Below, in pieces: positions 27,049-36,792 of a stretch of 64,000 bases of DNA. Source of the DNA: Phycisphaerales bacterium (GTDB lineage Bacteria; Planctomycetota; Phycisphaerae; Phycisphaerales; UBA1924); contig JACVCS010000002.1 of the NCBI GenBank assembly GCA_016741915.1, positions 1 to 64,000 of the forward strand, written 5' to 3'. A program made the translations under genes and the position numbers. A model generated the notes under the pieces. That model did no database searches. It was not told the origin of the DNA and saw only the letters and a list, made by a program, of their open reading frames with translations. The number at the start of each line of letters is the position of its first letter. Position 1 is the stretch's first letter.

Positions 27049-27282
27049 CGACGGCATCCTTCGACGCCGAGGGACCGGGGCTTCGGTGATGGGCATCGTT
27101 GCCCAGTGCTCCCGTGCCGTCGGCCCACTCGGTTGGGTGGGGTGACATGGTAGCAGAAAACTCGCGCGGACGATCCGCCCATCGGGTCAATACGGGAGTA
27201 TCCTGACCCCCGCGGGCAACCGCCCCACCGCCCGCCCCGATCTGTCTCTACGCTCACACTCCACCCACGGTTTGACCCGTTT

Positions 27283-28185
27283 ATGAGCACCCAACCAGCC
27301 AAGTTCCCCAGCCTCATCGATCTCCTCGGCCCCGCTTCGCCGATGCTGACCATCTGTGACGTCGGCGCGATGGCCCTGGAATCCGACCCCGACCCGCTCC
27401 TCACCCTCATGATGCCGGGCAAACACCGGGTGATCGGGTTCGAACCCGTCCCCGCCGAATGCGAAAAGCTCAACCGCAACGCCCTCCCCGGGCACACCTA
27501 CCTCCCCTACTTCGTCGGCGACGGGCGCGAACGCACCTTCCACCTCACCTCCGCCGCCATGTGCTCGTCGCTCTACGAGCCCAACACCCCGCTCCTCGCG
27601 CTCTTTCAGCAGCTCCCCGAAGTCGTTCGCACGGCCGAGTCTTCAAAGGTCAAGACCAAACGCCTCGACGATCTCATCGAAGTCCAAGGCACCGACTACC
27701 TGAAGCTCGACGTGCAGGGGGCCGAGCTCGACGTGCTCAACGGCGCCGAGAAACTGCTCCGCGACTCGGTCTGCGTGGTCAAGACCGAGGTCGAGTTTGT
27801 CCCGCTCTACAAGGGCCAGCCGCTCTTCGGCGATATCGACGCGAAGATGCGCTCGCTGGGGTTCATGCTGCACACGTTCTATCAGCCCGCCGGTCGGTGC
27901 TATTGGCCCTTCGTCTTCGGCGGCAATCCGGATTCCAACGGCTCGCAAGCCATGTGGACCGACGCGTTCTACATCCGCGATCTCACCGTCCCCGGGTCGA
28001 TGACCCCGGATCAGATGCTCAAAACCGCGATCTTCGTTCACGACGTGCTGCAGAGCTACGACCTCGCGGCCATGCTTCTTGCACGCTACGACGAGGCGAA
28101 GAACACCTCGCTCTGGAACGCGTACATGAAGTTGTTCATGCCCAACCCGCCCGCGAAAGCGCCGCAGCGCCCGCCGCTGGCCTGA
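27283..28185 (+). CDS. FkbM family methyltransferase
   Basis: 300 aa. SAM-dependent methyltransferase of the FkbM type: motif I ICDVGAMALES near residue 24, motif II-like VIGFEPVPAECEKLN, and the family signature YLKLDVQGAELDVLNGAEKLL near residues 140-160, then VVKTEVEFVPLYKGQPLFGDID. These enzymes O-methylate sugars or small metabolites; the acceptor is unknown. It is cytoplasmic and divergent from the preceding secreted gene. No glycosyltransferase cluster is nearby. Confidence 0.9.
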   Translation: MSTQPAKFPSLIDLLGPASPMLTICDVGAMALESDPDPLLTLMMPGKHRVIGFEPVPAECEKLNRNALPGHTYLPYFVGDGRERTFHLTSAAMCSSLYEPNTPLLALFQQLPEVVRTAESSKVKTKRLDDLIEVQGTDYLKLDVQGAELDVLNGAEKLLRDSVCVVKTEVEFVPLYKGQPLFGDIDAKMRSLGFMLHTFYQPAGRCYWPFVFGGNPDSNGSQAMWTDAFYIRDLTVPGSMTPDQMLKTAIFVHDVLQSYDLAAMLLARYDEAKNTSLWNAYMKLFMPNPPAKAPQRPPLA

Positions 28186-28211
28186 TCGGTAGCGCGGACC
28201 ATTCAGACAAC

Positions 28212-29288
28212 TCAGACGATCATCCGCCGGGGCTCGTTGTAGCTGTCGTCGGCATCGATCCCCAGATCCCCGGGTTTAAAAAACCGCGTGGGTCGCTCGT
28301 CGTTGAGCTGGCTGTTGAGCTTCCGCAGGGCCTCGTCGGCGATCTGCCGAACACGCTCACGCGAGATGCCGATGGTGCTGGCGATCTGCTTGAGCGTCAG
28401 CGGCTCCTGCCCGTCAAACCCGAAGCGCATCCGCAGAATCCGCGCCTCACGCTCGTCGATCGCGTCGAGCAGCTTGCGGATCGTCCGCAGTTCGTCGTCA
28501 CGCACCAGCGAATCCCCAGGCGGGTTCGTGCGGTGATCCGCCACCATGTCCCCGAAGTTCATCGACTCGCCCGACTCGTCCGTCGGCGCCTGCGAGGGGG
28601 TCTTCACCGCACGCACCGCACGCTTGATGATCTTCAACTTCCGCATCGGAAGCTGCATTTCGTCGGCCAGTTCCTGCATCGTCGGCTGACGACCCAGCGC
28701 GCCCTCGAGCTTCCGGCTCGCCTGCTTCCACTTGGCGATCAGTTCGACCATGTACGCCGGCACGTGGATCGGCTGCACCGCGTTGATCAACGCCCGCTTG
28801 ATCGCTTGCTTGATCCACCAACTGGCGTACGTGCTGAAGCGCGCGCCCTGCGCCGGGTCAAAGCCCTCAACCGCCCGCATAAGCCCGACGTTGCCCTCTT
28901 CGATGAGGTCCTGCAGCGACAAGCCGCGGTTGGCGTAGTTCTTCGCGATCGAGACAACCAGCCGCAGGTTCGCGCGGATCATGCGATCGCGCGACACCGG
29001 GCAGTTGTCGTTGATGATCGCCCAGCCGAGTTGCTTCTCGTCCTCTGCCGTCAGCAGAGCGATCTCGTTGATCTGGCGCAGGTACAGCTGCAAGCCAGTG
29101 TGCAGCTCGGATTGAACCGAGGTTCGAAAAGTCCTGGTTGCCGACACCGAGAATGACCCTTTCCGCGACTCGAGCGGTCGCGTCAGTGGCACCGAACCAG
29201 AAAGGTTCAGCGTGGGCTCCACTCCGCTACGCTCATCCGCACTGAGCGGATGCATCGGACCGTGAGAATACCAGCTTGAGGCTGACAC
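28212..29288 (-). CDS. Sigma-70 family RNA polymerase sigma factor (RpoD/SigA-like)
   Basis: 358 aa. Regions 1.2 to 4.2 are all present: [19 protein letters not shown] (1.2), [20 protein letters not shown] with [19 protein letters not shown] (2.1-2.2), [17 protein letters not shown] (2.3-2.4), region 3, and [20 protein letters not shown] with [17 protein letters not shown] (4.2 HTH). It lacks the long non-conserved 1.1/NCR of primary RpoD, so it is a short primary or group 2 factor. GTG at 29288 is taken as start because a G-run (minus strand) lies just upstream; ATG at 29255 is the alternative. The G-run pairs with an upstream C-run. Confidence 0.93.
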   Translation of the reverse strand: MSASSWYSHGPMHPLSADERSGVEPTLNLSGSVPLTRPLESRKGSFSVSATRTFRTSVQSELHTGLQLYLRQINEIALLTAEDEKQLGWAIINDNCPVSRDRMIRANLRLVVSIAKNYANRGLSLQDLIEEGNVGLMRAVEGFDPAQGARFSTYASWWIKQAIKRALINAVQPIHVPAYMVELIAKWKQASRKLEGALGRQPTMQELADEMQLPMRKLKIIKRAVRAVKTPSQAPTDESGESMNFGDMVADHRTNPPGDSLVRDDELRTIRKLLDAIDEREARILRMRFGFDGQEPLTLKQIASTIGISRERVRQIADEALRKLNSQLNDERPTRFFKPGDLGIDADDSYNEPRRMIV

Positions 29289-29292
29289 TCAA

Positions 29293-29329
29293 CCCCCCCA
29301 CATTGCATGGTTCTCAGCCATTCAGGGGG
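29293..29329. promoter_or_regulatory. Hairpin at the sigma-factor ribosome site / possible plus-strand terminator
   Basis: CCCCC (29293-29299) pairs with GGGGG (29325-29329), with an inner ATGG/CCAT pair. On the plus strand a seven-T run follows, terminator-like, but no plus-strand gene ends nearby. On the minus strand the G7 run is the only Shine-Dalgarno-like sequence before the GTG start, so pairing would hide it. Confidence 0.5.
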
Positions 29330-29638
29330 TTTTTTTCCGCCTTACAACCCATTCATCTTGCCTTCACACACTCCTCATCACACCCTCCCCCCGAGCGTCG
29401 AAACGATCAGCTCACGCACAGATCCGGCTTTTTGTTCCACCACCCGTGATTTGATACCGCACTTTAACCAAACACGCCGATCCCGTCAAGCCCCGCTCCC
29501 GTATAGTGAGAACGCCGTGCAACCGATTCTTCATGCGTCTTTGGCTGATGATTTGGGGAAAACTGCATCTCGCAAGCGATCGGTTATCCACATCGCCCGC
29601 ACCCGTTTTCCGATTTCTGACCTTCAAGGACACACCCT
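29330..29638. other. Upstream region of the UVR-motif gene
   Basis: About 310 bases with no gene. TATAGT at 29503-29508 is a plausible -10 element for the plus-strand gene; the matching -35 is not convincing. Confidence 0.35.
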
Positions 29639-30556
29639 GTGAGCGATTCCAACCCGTCCTGGGACCTCAGCGACCTCCTGAATCAGTGGGCCTACGAGCC
29701 CGGCAAACTGAACGTCCGCGTCATCATGGGGACCGACGGCGAGCCGCGTATTCAGATGCGTCTGGACCTGGGCGTGTTGCAGATGCACATGGAAGGAAGG
29801 CCCGACGGGCAACGTCCGCGCGGGTTTGAGAGTTTGCTGGACTATCACGAGGCCCGGTTGGATAACAGCCCAAACCCCGGCGGCTCGACCGCTGGTGACG
29901 CCGCGAGCGAGCCCGATGCCGGTGCGATCTTTGATGCGGGCGTCTCCGATTCGGAGAGCGAATCAGCCGGGGAGGCGGATGCCGAGGGCGATGGCGGAGC
30001 TTCCGAGCCCACCGAAGCGGACGCACCGCGGCCTCGGGGCGAGCGTTTCACGCTGACCCCCGACGACTGCCGGGAGTTGCGCGAAGAAGCGGTGCAGTAT
30101 TACCACCGCTACATGGCGCTGCTGGTTCTGGAGGATTACGAAGGCGTGGTTCGCGACACCACGCGGAACCTGCGGGTGCTGGACCTGTGCGCCCGCTACG
30201 CGGAAGCCGAGGACGACCGGGCGGCCCTTGAGCCCTTCCGCGCGTACATCACCATGATGCGTGCGCGGGCGCTGGCGAGCCAGGCCCTGAAAGACAACGA
30301 GCCCAAGGCCGCGTTGCACGCGATCGACGAGGGTTTGGACGCGCTACGCCAGCACTTTGCCAGCACGGGGCAGGACGGAGCCTTTGAAGCCTCGGGCGAG
30401 GTGCAGATGCTGCGAGGCATGCGTGAGTCGCTGGTGCCCAAACTGCCCACGAGCCCGCGGGCGGAGCTCAAGAAGCGTTTGGACGCCGCGGTGCGGGCCG
30501 AGAACTACGAGTTGGCGGCGATCCTCCGCGACGAGCTCAAGGCGATGGGCGAGTAA
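29639..30556 (+). CDS. UVR-motif (UvrB/UvrC-type) protein
   Basis: 305 aa, GTG start. The first 60 residues (WDLSDLLNQWAYEPGKLNVR) form a beta-rich segment, followed by an acidic Ser/Ala/Glu linker (about 85-130). Residues 135-260 are helical and TPR-like. The C-terminal 35 residues are a UVR motif (AELKKRLDAAVRAENYELAA, then ILRDELKAM), the paired-helix contact used by UvrB/UvrC and by McsA-type adaptors. No zinc fingers or nuclease domains are present, so it is probably a scaffold or adaptor and not an excision nuclease. The 3' end overlaps the convergent DUF4126 gene by 52 nt. Confidence 0.8.
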   Translation: MSDSNPSWDLSDLLNQWAYEPGKLNVRVIMGTDGEPRIQMRLDLGVLQMHMEGRPDGQRPRGFESLLDYHEARLDNSPNPGGSTAGDAASEPDAGAIFDAGVSDSESESAGEADAEGDGGASEPTEADAPRPRGERFTLTPDDCRELREEAVQYYHRYMALLVLEDYEGVVRDTTRNLRVLDLCARYAEAEDDRAALEPFRAYITMMRARALASQALKDNEPKAALHAIDEGLDALRQHFASTGQDGAFEASGEVQMLRGMRESLVPKLPTSPRAELKKRLDAAVRAENYELAAILRDELKAMGE

Positions 30557-31167
30557 GCCCCCGCCGACGCGGCTGTCAGGGCTTCAACCCCCTTGCGACG
30601 CCGGCGGCGACGGATGACCACCACCGCCAGCATTACCACGCACGCAAGAGCCACCAGCCCAAGCAGCGCCAATACCACCGGCACGACGATCGCCATGATG
30701 CTCGCCAGCAGCGAGGTCGCACTTTCGACGGTAGACACAACCGGGTTTGCCACGCCCGCGGTGCTCACGGTCGACAGCCCGCGCAACGCGACCGAACCGG
30801 CCTTGACCGCGCCGGCGACACCGCCGCCGCCGACCAACGCCGCCCCCCACTTCAGCAGGTCCTGCTCTGATCCCGGCGCGATCCACTGACTTCCCGCAAC
30901 CAACGTCCCCGCGCCGACCGCCAGCGGGGCGGCGACGACATCGAGGGCGTGATCAACCCAGGGGATCCAGTACGCCGCCACTTCGATGAGCGACGCGACG
31001 GAGAGGGCCAGCAGGGCCCCGTCGGTGGAGAGGATGCTCATCGCGGGCGAAAGTTGCACCCCGCCGAAGCGTGCCGCCGCCGCCAGGACCAGCAAAGGAA
31101 CAAAGACCCGCAAACCGCACGACGCGGCCAGCCCCAGCCCGATCAGAATCGGAACCACATGCTCCAT
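30505..31167 (-). CDS. DUF4126 family membrane protein
   Basis: 220 aa with five or so membrane segments. The family pattern is clear in the first 120 residues: GLGLAASCGLRVFVPLLVLA, then WIPWVDHALDVVAAPLAVGAGTLV. An Arg-rich cluster (IRRRRRRK) marks a cytoplasmic end. DUF4126 proteins are uncharacterised inner-membrane proteins. The gene runs convergent to, and overlaps by 52 nt, the UVR-motif gene. Confidence 0.82.
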   Translation of the reverse strand: MEHVVPILIGLGLAASCGLRVFVPLLVLAAAARFGGVQLSPAMSILSTDGALLALSVASLIEVAAYWIPWVDHALDVVAAPLAVGAGTLVAGSQWIAPGSEQDLLKWGAALVGGGGVAGAVKAGSVALRGLSTVSTAGVANPVVSTVESATSLLASIMAIVVPVVLALLGLVALACVVMLAVVVIRRRRRRKGVEALTAASAGAYSPIALSSSRRIAANS

Positions 31168-31223
31168 GCTTGTGTTGTTCGGAAACGCGGGGCGGCGGTT
31201 TCAAATCGTTGGTGAATGGGAGA

Positions 31224-31338
31224 AGTGGCTGAGTGGCAAAGTGGCAAAGTGGCAAAGTGGGCAACGGGTGCCCTCCGGGCCGGTGCGGTCACTTCACGAC
31301 TTCGCCACTGAGCCACTTTGCCACTTTGCCACTTCCCG
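31224..31338. repeat. Inverted pair of AGTGGCAA octamer arrays
   Basis: The left arm (31224-31259) has AGTGGC(TG/AA) units. The right arm (31308-31338) has the same units in reverse orientation (TTTGCCACTTTGCCACT). About 48 bp of unrelated sequence lies between, with no gene. The arms could fold into a long imperfect hairpin. The layout matches that around the four-helix-bundle gene. Confidence 0.85.
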
Positions 31339-31434
31339 ATAAACCAAACCTTGACGCACGCCACATCCCCATTTCAATACAAACCGCGTCGATTCTCAGG
31401 GTTGCTTTCAGGCTACGCTCTGTCCGCTCTGACC

Positions 31435-32778
31435 ATGAACACCACGCCCACCGAACCGCGCACCGAACCCACCACCTCCGTCGTCGGCTCTGTGAACGAC
31501 CTCTCCGCCCGCGCGGGGGCCTGTTCGCTGCCGATCATTCTCGGGTTCACGTTCCTGAACTCCGCCGCCACCGGCGCGACGTTCAACGGCATCTCCTTCG
31601 TCACCTCCAACGCGCTGAACTACGGGCCAATCCAGAACGGGATCATGGGGCTGATGCTGGGTGTGACATACGTCCTCGGTGCCCTTGGGGCCAGCCCCGC
31701 GATCAAGGCCCTGCGGGTCCGCTTCCCCAGTCTCACCGCTCGAACCGTGCTGCTGTATCTGGTTCTCACCGCCGCGGCATTGAACATGTTCCCCGTGCTG
31801 GTCTGGCTCATCGGCGGGGCGTGGACCGACCCGACCCGCGCGCCACGATGCGCCTGGGCGATCTGGCTGTTCGTCGGTCTGTACTCGACCCTGTGCGGGG
31901 CGCTCTGGCCCGTGGTTGAGAGCTTCCTCTCCGGCGGGCGCCGGGGCGAGGCCCTGCGCAGCGCCATGGGACGATTCAACGTCACCTGGAGCGGCTCGCT
32001 CGTAGTCTCAATGTGCATCCTCTCGCCCTTGCAAACCCAAGCCGCCATGCTGCCGCTGGCGGTGATGTCGCTGATGCACCTGGCCTCGCTGGCGTTCCTG
32101 GCGAAACTGCCCAAGGAAGCGGGTGCGCACCTGCACGACGACGCGCACGCCACGCCCGCGAACTATCCCAAACTGCTGCGTGTGCACCGCATCCTTCTGC
32201 CCACCGCGTACGCGGTCATGTACGCGATGTCACCCATGCTCCCGCAGATCATCGATTCCATCGGCTTCGAAAAGACCGTCGCCACGCCCTTCGCCGCGAC
32301 GTGGCTCTTCGGGCGCGTGGTGGCCTTCTTCGTTTTCGAGCGTTGGAAGTCCTGGCACGGTACCTGGGTCACCGCCACCTGGGGCACCGCCTTGCTCCTG
32401 GGCGGCTTCGCCCTCGTGGTCATGTCCCCCGTCATCGCCTCGCACGCAACCCAGGTCGTCGCGCAGGTCGCCTGCGGCATCGGGCTGCTCTTCTTCGGGT
32501 TCGGTGCCGCGGCGATCTACTGCGGCGCGCTCTTCTACGCCCTTGAAGTCGGACAAGCCGAGGTCGACGCCGGTGGCATGCACGAGGCGATGATCGGGCT
32601 GGGCTACACCGTGGGCCCTTTGTGCATGTTGCTGCCGCAGGTCCTCGCCGCACCGTCGTTCATTTCGTCATCTCCCTTGATCAAGGCCGACACCGTCTCG
32701 GGGCTGACCCTGGGTCTGGTTGGGCTGGTGGTCGGTGTGGGGGTTCTTGCGGCTTGGAAGTTCGGCAACCGCCAATAA
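31435..32778 (+). CDS. Major facilitator superfamily transporter
   Basis: 447 aa from ATG 31435. About twelve hydrophobic segments, in two sets of six with a charged central loop (KLPKEAGAHLHDDAHATPAN near residue 225). The loop 2-3 region (ALGASPAIKALRVRFP) is a weak version of the MFS signature. Substrate specificity cannot be read; the second-half helix GFGAAAIYCGALFYALEVG has intramembrane polar residues. It is an inner-membrane permease. An inverted octamer array occupies its promoter region. Confidence 0.85.
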   Translation: MNTTPTEPRTEPTTSVVGSVNDLSARAGACSLPIILGFTFLNSAATGATFNGISFVTSNALNYGPIQNGIMGLMLGVTYVLGALGASPAIKALRVRFPSLTARTVLLYLVLTAAALNMFPVLVWLIGGAWTDPTRAPRCAWAIWLFVGLYSTLCGALWPVVESFLSGGRRGEALRSAMGRFNVTWSGSLVVSMCILSPLQTQAAMLPLAVMSLMHLASLAFLAKLPKEAGAHLHDDAHATPANYPKLLRVHRILLPTAYAVMYAMSPMLPQIIDSIGFEKTVATPFAATWLFGRVVAFFVFERWKSWHGTWVTATWGTALLLGGFALVVMSPVIASHATQVVAQVACGIGLLFFGFGAAAIYCGALFYALEVGQAEVDAGGMHEAMIGLGYTVGPLCMLLPQVLAAPSFISSSPLIKADTVSGLTLGLVGLVVGVGVLAAWKFGNRQ

Positions 32779-33076
32779 CCCGACCGATATCCCTAGTCGG
32801 CGCATCTGGTATCCTCTCCGAGGTCATCGTGCGCCTACGAACGACCGATCTCAGCCTGTCCGCCCGCTTTTTTCTCCTCAGGTCCGGGAAACGATCGGGG
32901 CACCTCGTGCGTACCACCATGAGCGATTCGACCTGAACACCCCGTCCGTCCTGCCTCCAACGGGCGTCCGGCACGAAGACATTCACGACCGCACGCACAC
33001 CAATCCAAGGACCGAACCGTGCCCGCGGGCATCGAAAACTCGCCCGCACCACCGGCACGAACCATCAAGGAACCCC

Positions 33077-35368
33077 ATGAAGCGATCCGCCCTGCTGAAC
33101 CGTCTTGCCCCGTTGGCCCTGCTTGCTTCACTCTCCTTCGTCCCCGCCTCGGCATTGTGCCTGGCCGCGGGTGAACCGACCCCCGTGACCAAAGTCGCCC
33201 TGGCCGACCAGGCCAACCGGTTGTGGGAGAACGCCAAGCAGGGCGACTGGGACGCGGTGCTGCGTGCGATGAACGAATCGCCCGAGGCCCTTCCCCCCTC
33301 GCTGCGGGCGGGGATGAGCCAGCTCCGCGAATCGATCCAGAAGCGTGAGACGATGCGGGCCGCCCGCGTGATGAAGGTGCAGGGCGAACTGACCGAATCG
33401 CTGCAGGGCGACGAGACGCCCGCGAAGGTCTCCGACTCGCTCAAGCACGCGGTGGAACTGCACGAGCTCGCACCCGACGCGGCCGCGAAGGCCGCCGTCC
33501 TCGCCTCTGAGCCGGTGAAGAAGGCCATCGCCCGCGCCGACAACATGGCCCGCGCGATGGAGGTCAAGGGCGAGTGGCTCTGGGCGGCCGAGCTCTTCTC
33601 GCGCCTGAACATCCTCCTCGACACCGACGCGAAGTACAAGCCCGACATCCGCCGATTGAACGACCGCCTGTCGATGCTGCGCCTCTACGCCCCCAAGCGT
33701 TTGTGGGAGCTGCGGAACACGCGCCGCGAGATCGAGCGACAGACCGAGCCCAAGCTCGCCGCGCTGCCGCCGTTCAACTCGGTGGGCGAGGGGTACCAGA
33801 GCAAGCTCAAGGACGTCAGCCGTCCGATCCTCCTCCGCGCCCTGCAATACGGCGGCAACATCCACGTCGAACAGATCCCCATGCGCGAGCTGCTCATCGG
33901 CGGGCTCGAAGCCGTGCGGACGATGTCCACCACGCCCGACCTTCGCGTGGCCTTTGAAGGGCTCGACAACGCCAAGTCGCGCGATATGATGGTCGGGTTC
34001 CTCGACGAGAAGATCAAAGCCCTACGCACCAGCAAGGACGAGATCAGCGACTTCGATCTCGCCGATCTGCTCGACGCGCTCGTGCGCGCCAACGACGTCA
34101 GCGTGAAGATCCCCGAGAGCGCCCTGCTGCACGAGTTCGGCAACGGCGCCTTCGACCGCCTCGACGAGTTCTCCGCCATCATCTGGCCCGACGAGCTCGC
34201 CCGCTTCAAGCGCATGACCGATTCGAGCTTCCCGGGTGTGGGCATCCAGATCCAGCTCGACGAAGAGACGCAGCTTGTGAAGGTTATCACCCCGGTGGAC
34301 AACTCCCCCGCCGCGAAGGCCGGCATCCGCCCGGGCGATTACATCAAGAAGATCAACAACGACAGCGCGCTGGGCATGAGCGTCGATCAAGCCGTCGAGC
34401 AGATCACCGGTCGCGAGGGGACGAAGGTCCGCCTCACGGTCGAGCGTGAGGGCGAGGACCTGGTCTTCGATCTCACCCGCGCCAAGATCCCCAACTACAC
34501 CATCAAGGGCTGGAAGCGCCTGGGCGCCGAGAACAACTGGGACTGGTTGATCGACCGCGAGAGCAAGATCGGCTACGTCCGCATCACCGGGTTCAACGAG
34601 CGCACCAGCGCCGACCTGGCCAACGCCATCGGCAAAATGAAGTCCGAGGGTGCGCAGGGCCTCATCATCGACCTCCGCTTCAACCCGGGCGGGCTGCTGA
34701 CCGAGGCGGTGAACGTCGTCAACACCTTCGTCGATTCGGGCGAAGTGGTCTACACCCAGCGCGCCGACGGTCGGCGCGTGGATACGCACTTTGCCGAGCC
34801 CGACAAGCAGCGCGTCAAGGGCATGCCGCTGGTTGTGCTCGTCAACGACGGGTCGGCCTCCGCGTCGGAAATCGTCTCGGGCGCGCTGCACTACTACGCC
34901 GATCAGGGCAAGATCAAAGCCCTCGTCCTCGGCCACCGCACCTTCGGCAAGGGCTCGGTGCAGAACGTCATCCCCCTGCCCCCCACCGCCGCGCTGAAGG
35001 TCACCACGCAGTACTACTACCTCCCCGACGGCAAGATCATCCACCGCCGCGAGAAGGCCACCACCTGGGGCGTCGATCCTCACCTGAAGGTCGAGATGCT
35101 GCCGCGGCAGGTCGCCGACGCGCTCACGCTCCGCAGCGACGCGGACCTGCAGGCCGACGCGAAGCCGGTTGCACGCCGCATCCTCAAGGACGACGATGAC
35201 ATCATGTACCGTCCGGATCCGAAGAACTTCCCGCCCGATCCCAACCGCCTGATGGCCGACGGCATCGACCTGCAGCTTCAGACCGCGCTGGTCCTGCTGC
35301 AGGCCCAGGTCGAAGGGAAGAAGGCCCAGCTCGCCAACGTCCCCCCGCCGGCAAAGAACCCCGGCTGA
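33077..35368 (+). CDS. S41 family C-terminal processing peptidase (CtpA/Prc-like)
   Basis: 763 aa from ATG 33077 with AAGGA upstream. A signal peptide (residues 1-31) is followed by an extended helical N-terminal region to about 370. A PDZ domain follows (about 386-475; PGVGIQIQLDEETQLVKV, AGIRPGDYIKKIN), then the S41 catalytic core with GLIIDLRFNPGG, NDGSASASEI (catalytic Ser) and HRTFGKGSVQNV (catalytic Lys). The Ser/Lys dyad is complete. The protease cuts unfolded or tagged proteins in the periplasm. The N-terminal part is larger than in CtpA of about 430 aa. A strong terminator follows. Confidence 0.93.
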   Translation: MKRSALLNRLAPLALLASLSFVPASALCLAAGEPTPVTKVALADQANRLWENAKQGDWDAVLRAMNESPEALPPSLRAGMSQLRESIQKRETMRAARVMKVQGELTESLQGDETPAKVSDSLKHAVELHELAPDAAAKAAVLASEPVKKAIARADNMARAMEVKGEWLWAAELFSRLNILLDTDAKYKPDIRRLNDRLSMLRLYAPKRLWELRNTRREIERQTEPKLAALPPFNSVGEGYQSKLKDVSRPILLRALQYGGNIHVEQIPMRELLIGGLEAVRTMSTTPDLRVAFEGLDNAKSRDMMVGFLDEKIKALRTSKDEISDFDLADLLDALVRANDVSVKIPESALLHEFGNGAFDRLDEFSAIIWPDELARFKRMTDSSFPGVGIQIQLDEETQLVKVITPVDNSPAAKAGIRPGDYIKKINNDSALGMSVDQAVEQITGREGTKVRLTVEREGEDLVFDLTRAKIPNYTIKGWKRLGAENNWDWLIDRESKIGYVRITGFNERTSADLANAIGKMKSEGAQGLIIDLRFNPGGLLTEAVNVVNTFVDSGEVVYTQRADGRRVDTHFAEPDKQRVKGMPLVVLVNDGSASASEIVSGALHYYADQGKIKALVLGHRTFGKGSVQNVIPLPPTAALKVTTQYYYLPDGKIIHRREKATTWGVDPHLKVEMLPRQVADALTLRSDADLQADAKPVARRILKDDDDIMYRPDPKNFPPDPNRLMADGIDLQLQTALVLLQAQVEGKKAQLANVPPPAKNPG

Positions 35369-35407
35369 TCGACGGCTGATCGGCACCACGAGAACGGAAC
35401 AACCGCT

Positions 35408-35446
35408 ACCCCGTCAAGGACAACCCTTGGCGGGGTTTGTTTTTTC
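35408..35446 (+). terminator. Rho-independent terminator of the S41 peptidase
   Basis: ACCCCGtCAAGG / CCTTGgCGGGGT followed by TTTGTTTTTT, 39 nt after the stop codon. Confidence 0.92.
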
Positions 35447-35511
35447 AGATTCTCCCTCCGCGATTCACGCATCCCCGCTCGCGGCGTGGTCCGCGTCATA
35501 CCCTCTGCACC

Positions 35512-36792
35512 ATGAGCGTCAGCACGCAAACCACCGTCACGAACACCTCGAACGCCACCAGCACCACCGCCGCGGGCCAGAGCATCAAAGCGAATCGCCT
35601 GCACGCGCTGCCGCCGTTTCTGTTCAACGAGATCGACAACAAGAAGCGGGCCGCGATCGCCGCGGGGAAGGACGTGATCAACCTGGGCGTGGGCGATCCG
35701 GACCGTCCGACGCCCGCCTTCGTGATCGAGGCGATGAACGAGGCGATGCGTGAGCCCGCGAATCACCAGTACCCGGATTGCTGGGGCACCGCGAGGTTCT
35801 TAAACGCCGCCGCCGAGTTCATGCAGAAGCGCTTCGGCGTCACGGTCGATCCGAAGAAGAACATTCTCGCCACCATCGGCGGCAAAGACGGCATCGCCCA
35901 CCTGCCGCTGGGTCTGCTCAACCCGGGCGACGGCGCGATCGTCTGCACGCCCGCGTACCCGGTCTACGCCTCCGCGACGATCCTCGCCGGTGGGTTGGTG
36001 CACCGAATCGAGACAAGCCCCGAGGATCACTGGCTGCCGCGCTTCGATCGCGGGTCCAGCGCCACCGCCCTCCGCACGGCCGCCCCGATGAGCAAGCTCC
36101 TCTGGCTGAACTTCCCCGGCAACCCCACCGGCGCAACCTGCGACGAAAAGTTCTATCAGCAAGCCCTGGCCTTCGCCAGCGAGCACGCCCTGACCGTCGC
36201 CAGCGACCTGGCGTACAGCGAGATCTACCTCGACAACAACCCGCGCAGCATCGTCTCACTCTTCAACGCGCCGGGGGCGGACATCAAGACCACCCGCGCC
36301 ATCGAGTTCCACTCGCTGAGCAAGACCTTCAACATGACGGGCTGGCGCATCGGCTTCGCCGTCGGACACGAGGACGTCATCAACGCCCTTCGCCAGGTGA
36401 AGGACAACTATGACTCCGGGGTCTTCAACGCGATCCAGACCGCCGGCGCGGTCGCCCTCGAACGCTTCAACGACCCGGCCCTCGCGCAGATGCGCAGCGA
36501 GTACGCCAAGCGCGCGAAAATCGTCGTCGACGCCCTGACCAGCATCGGCTGCGACGCGACCATGCCCCGCGCGGGGATCTTCGTCTGGGCCCGCTGCCCG
36601 ATCGACTCGGCCACGGGCCAGCGCATGAACTCCTGGCGACTGGCGGAGAAACTCATCGACGAAGCCGCGGTCGTCACCGTCCCCGGCGCGGGCTTCGGGC
36701 AGCACTGCACCGACTGGTTCCGCGTCAGCCTCACCCGTCAGACGGATCGCCTCGAAGAAGCCATGCGACGCCTGGCCTCGCTGAAGTTCTGA
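35512..36792 (+). CDS. dapL: Class I/II aminotransferase, DapL-type
   Basis: 426 aa. PLP-dependent aminotransferase with INLGVGDPDRPTP near the N-terminus, NFPGNPTGA, SDLAYSEIY, and the lysine motif SLSKTFNMTGWRIGFA (Lys271). It is closest in pattern to LL-diaminopimelate aminotransferases of the DapL2 type, which convert tetrahydrodipicolinate directly to LL-DAP for lysine and peptidoglycan. Other aspartate-type aminotransferases are not excluded. The start follows the terminator by 66 nt. Its last 139 bp are duplicated at 37776-37914. Confidence 0.82.
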   Translation: MSVSTQTTVTNTSNATSTTAAGQSIKANRLHALPPFLFNEIDNKKRAAIAAGKDVINLGVGDPDRPTPAFVIEAMNEAMREPANHQYPDCWGTARFLNAAAEFMQKRFGVTVDPKKNILATIGGKDGIAHLPLGLLNPGDGAIVCTPAYPVYASATILAGGLVHRIETSPEDHWLPRFDRGSSATALRTAAPMSKLLWLNFPGNPTGATCDEKFYQQALAFASEHALTVASDLAYSEIYLDNNPRSIVSLFNAPGADIKTTRAIEFHSLSKTFNMTGWRIGFAVGHEDVINALRQVKDNYDSGVFNAIQTAGAVALERFNDPALAQMRSEYAKRAKIVVDALTSIGCDATMPRAGIFVWARCPIDSATGQRMNSWRLAEKLIDEAAVVTVPGAGFGQHCTDWFRVSLTRQTDRLEEAMRRLASLKF

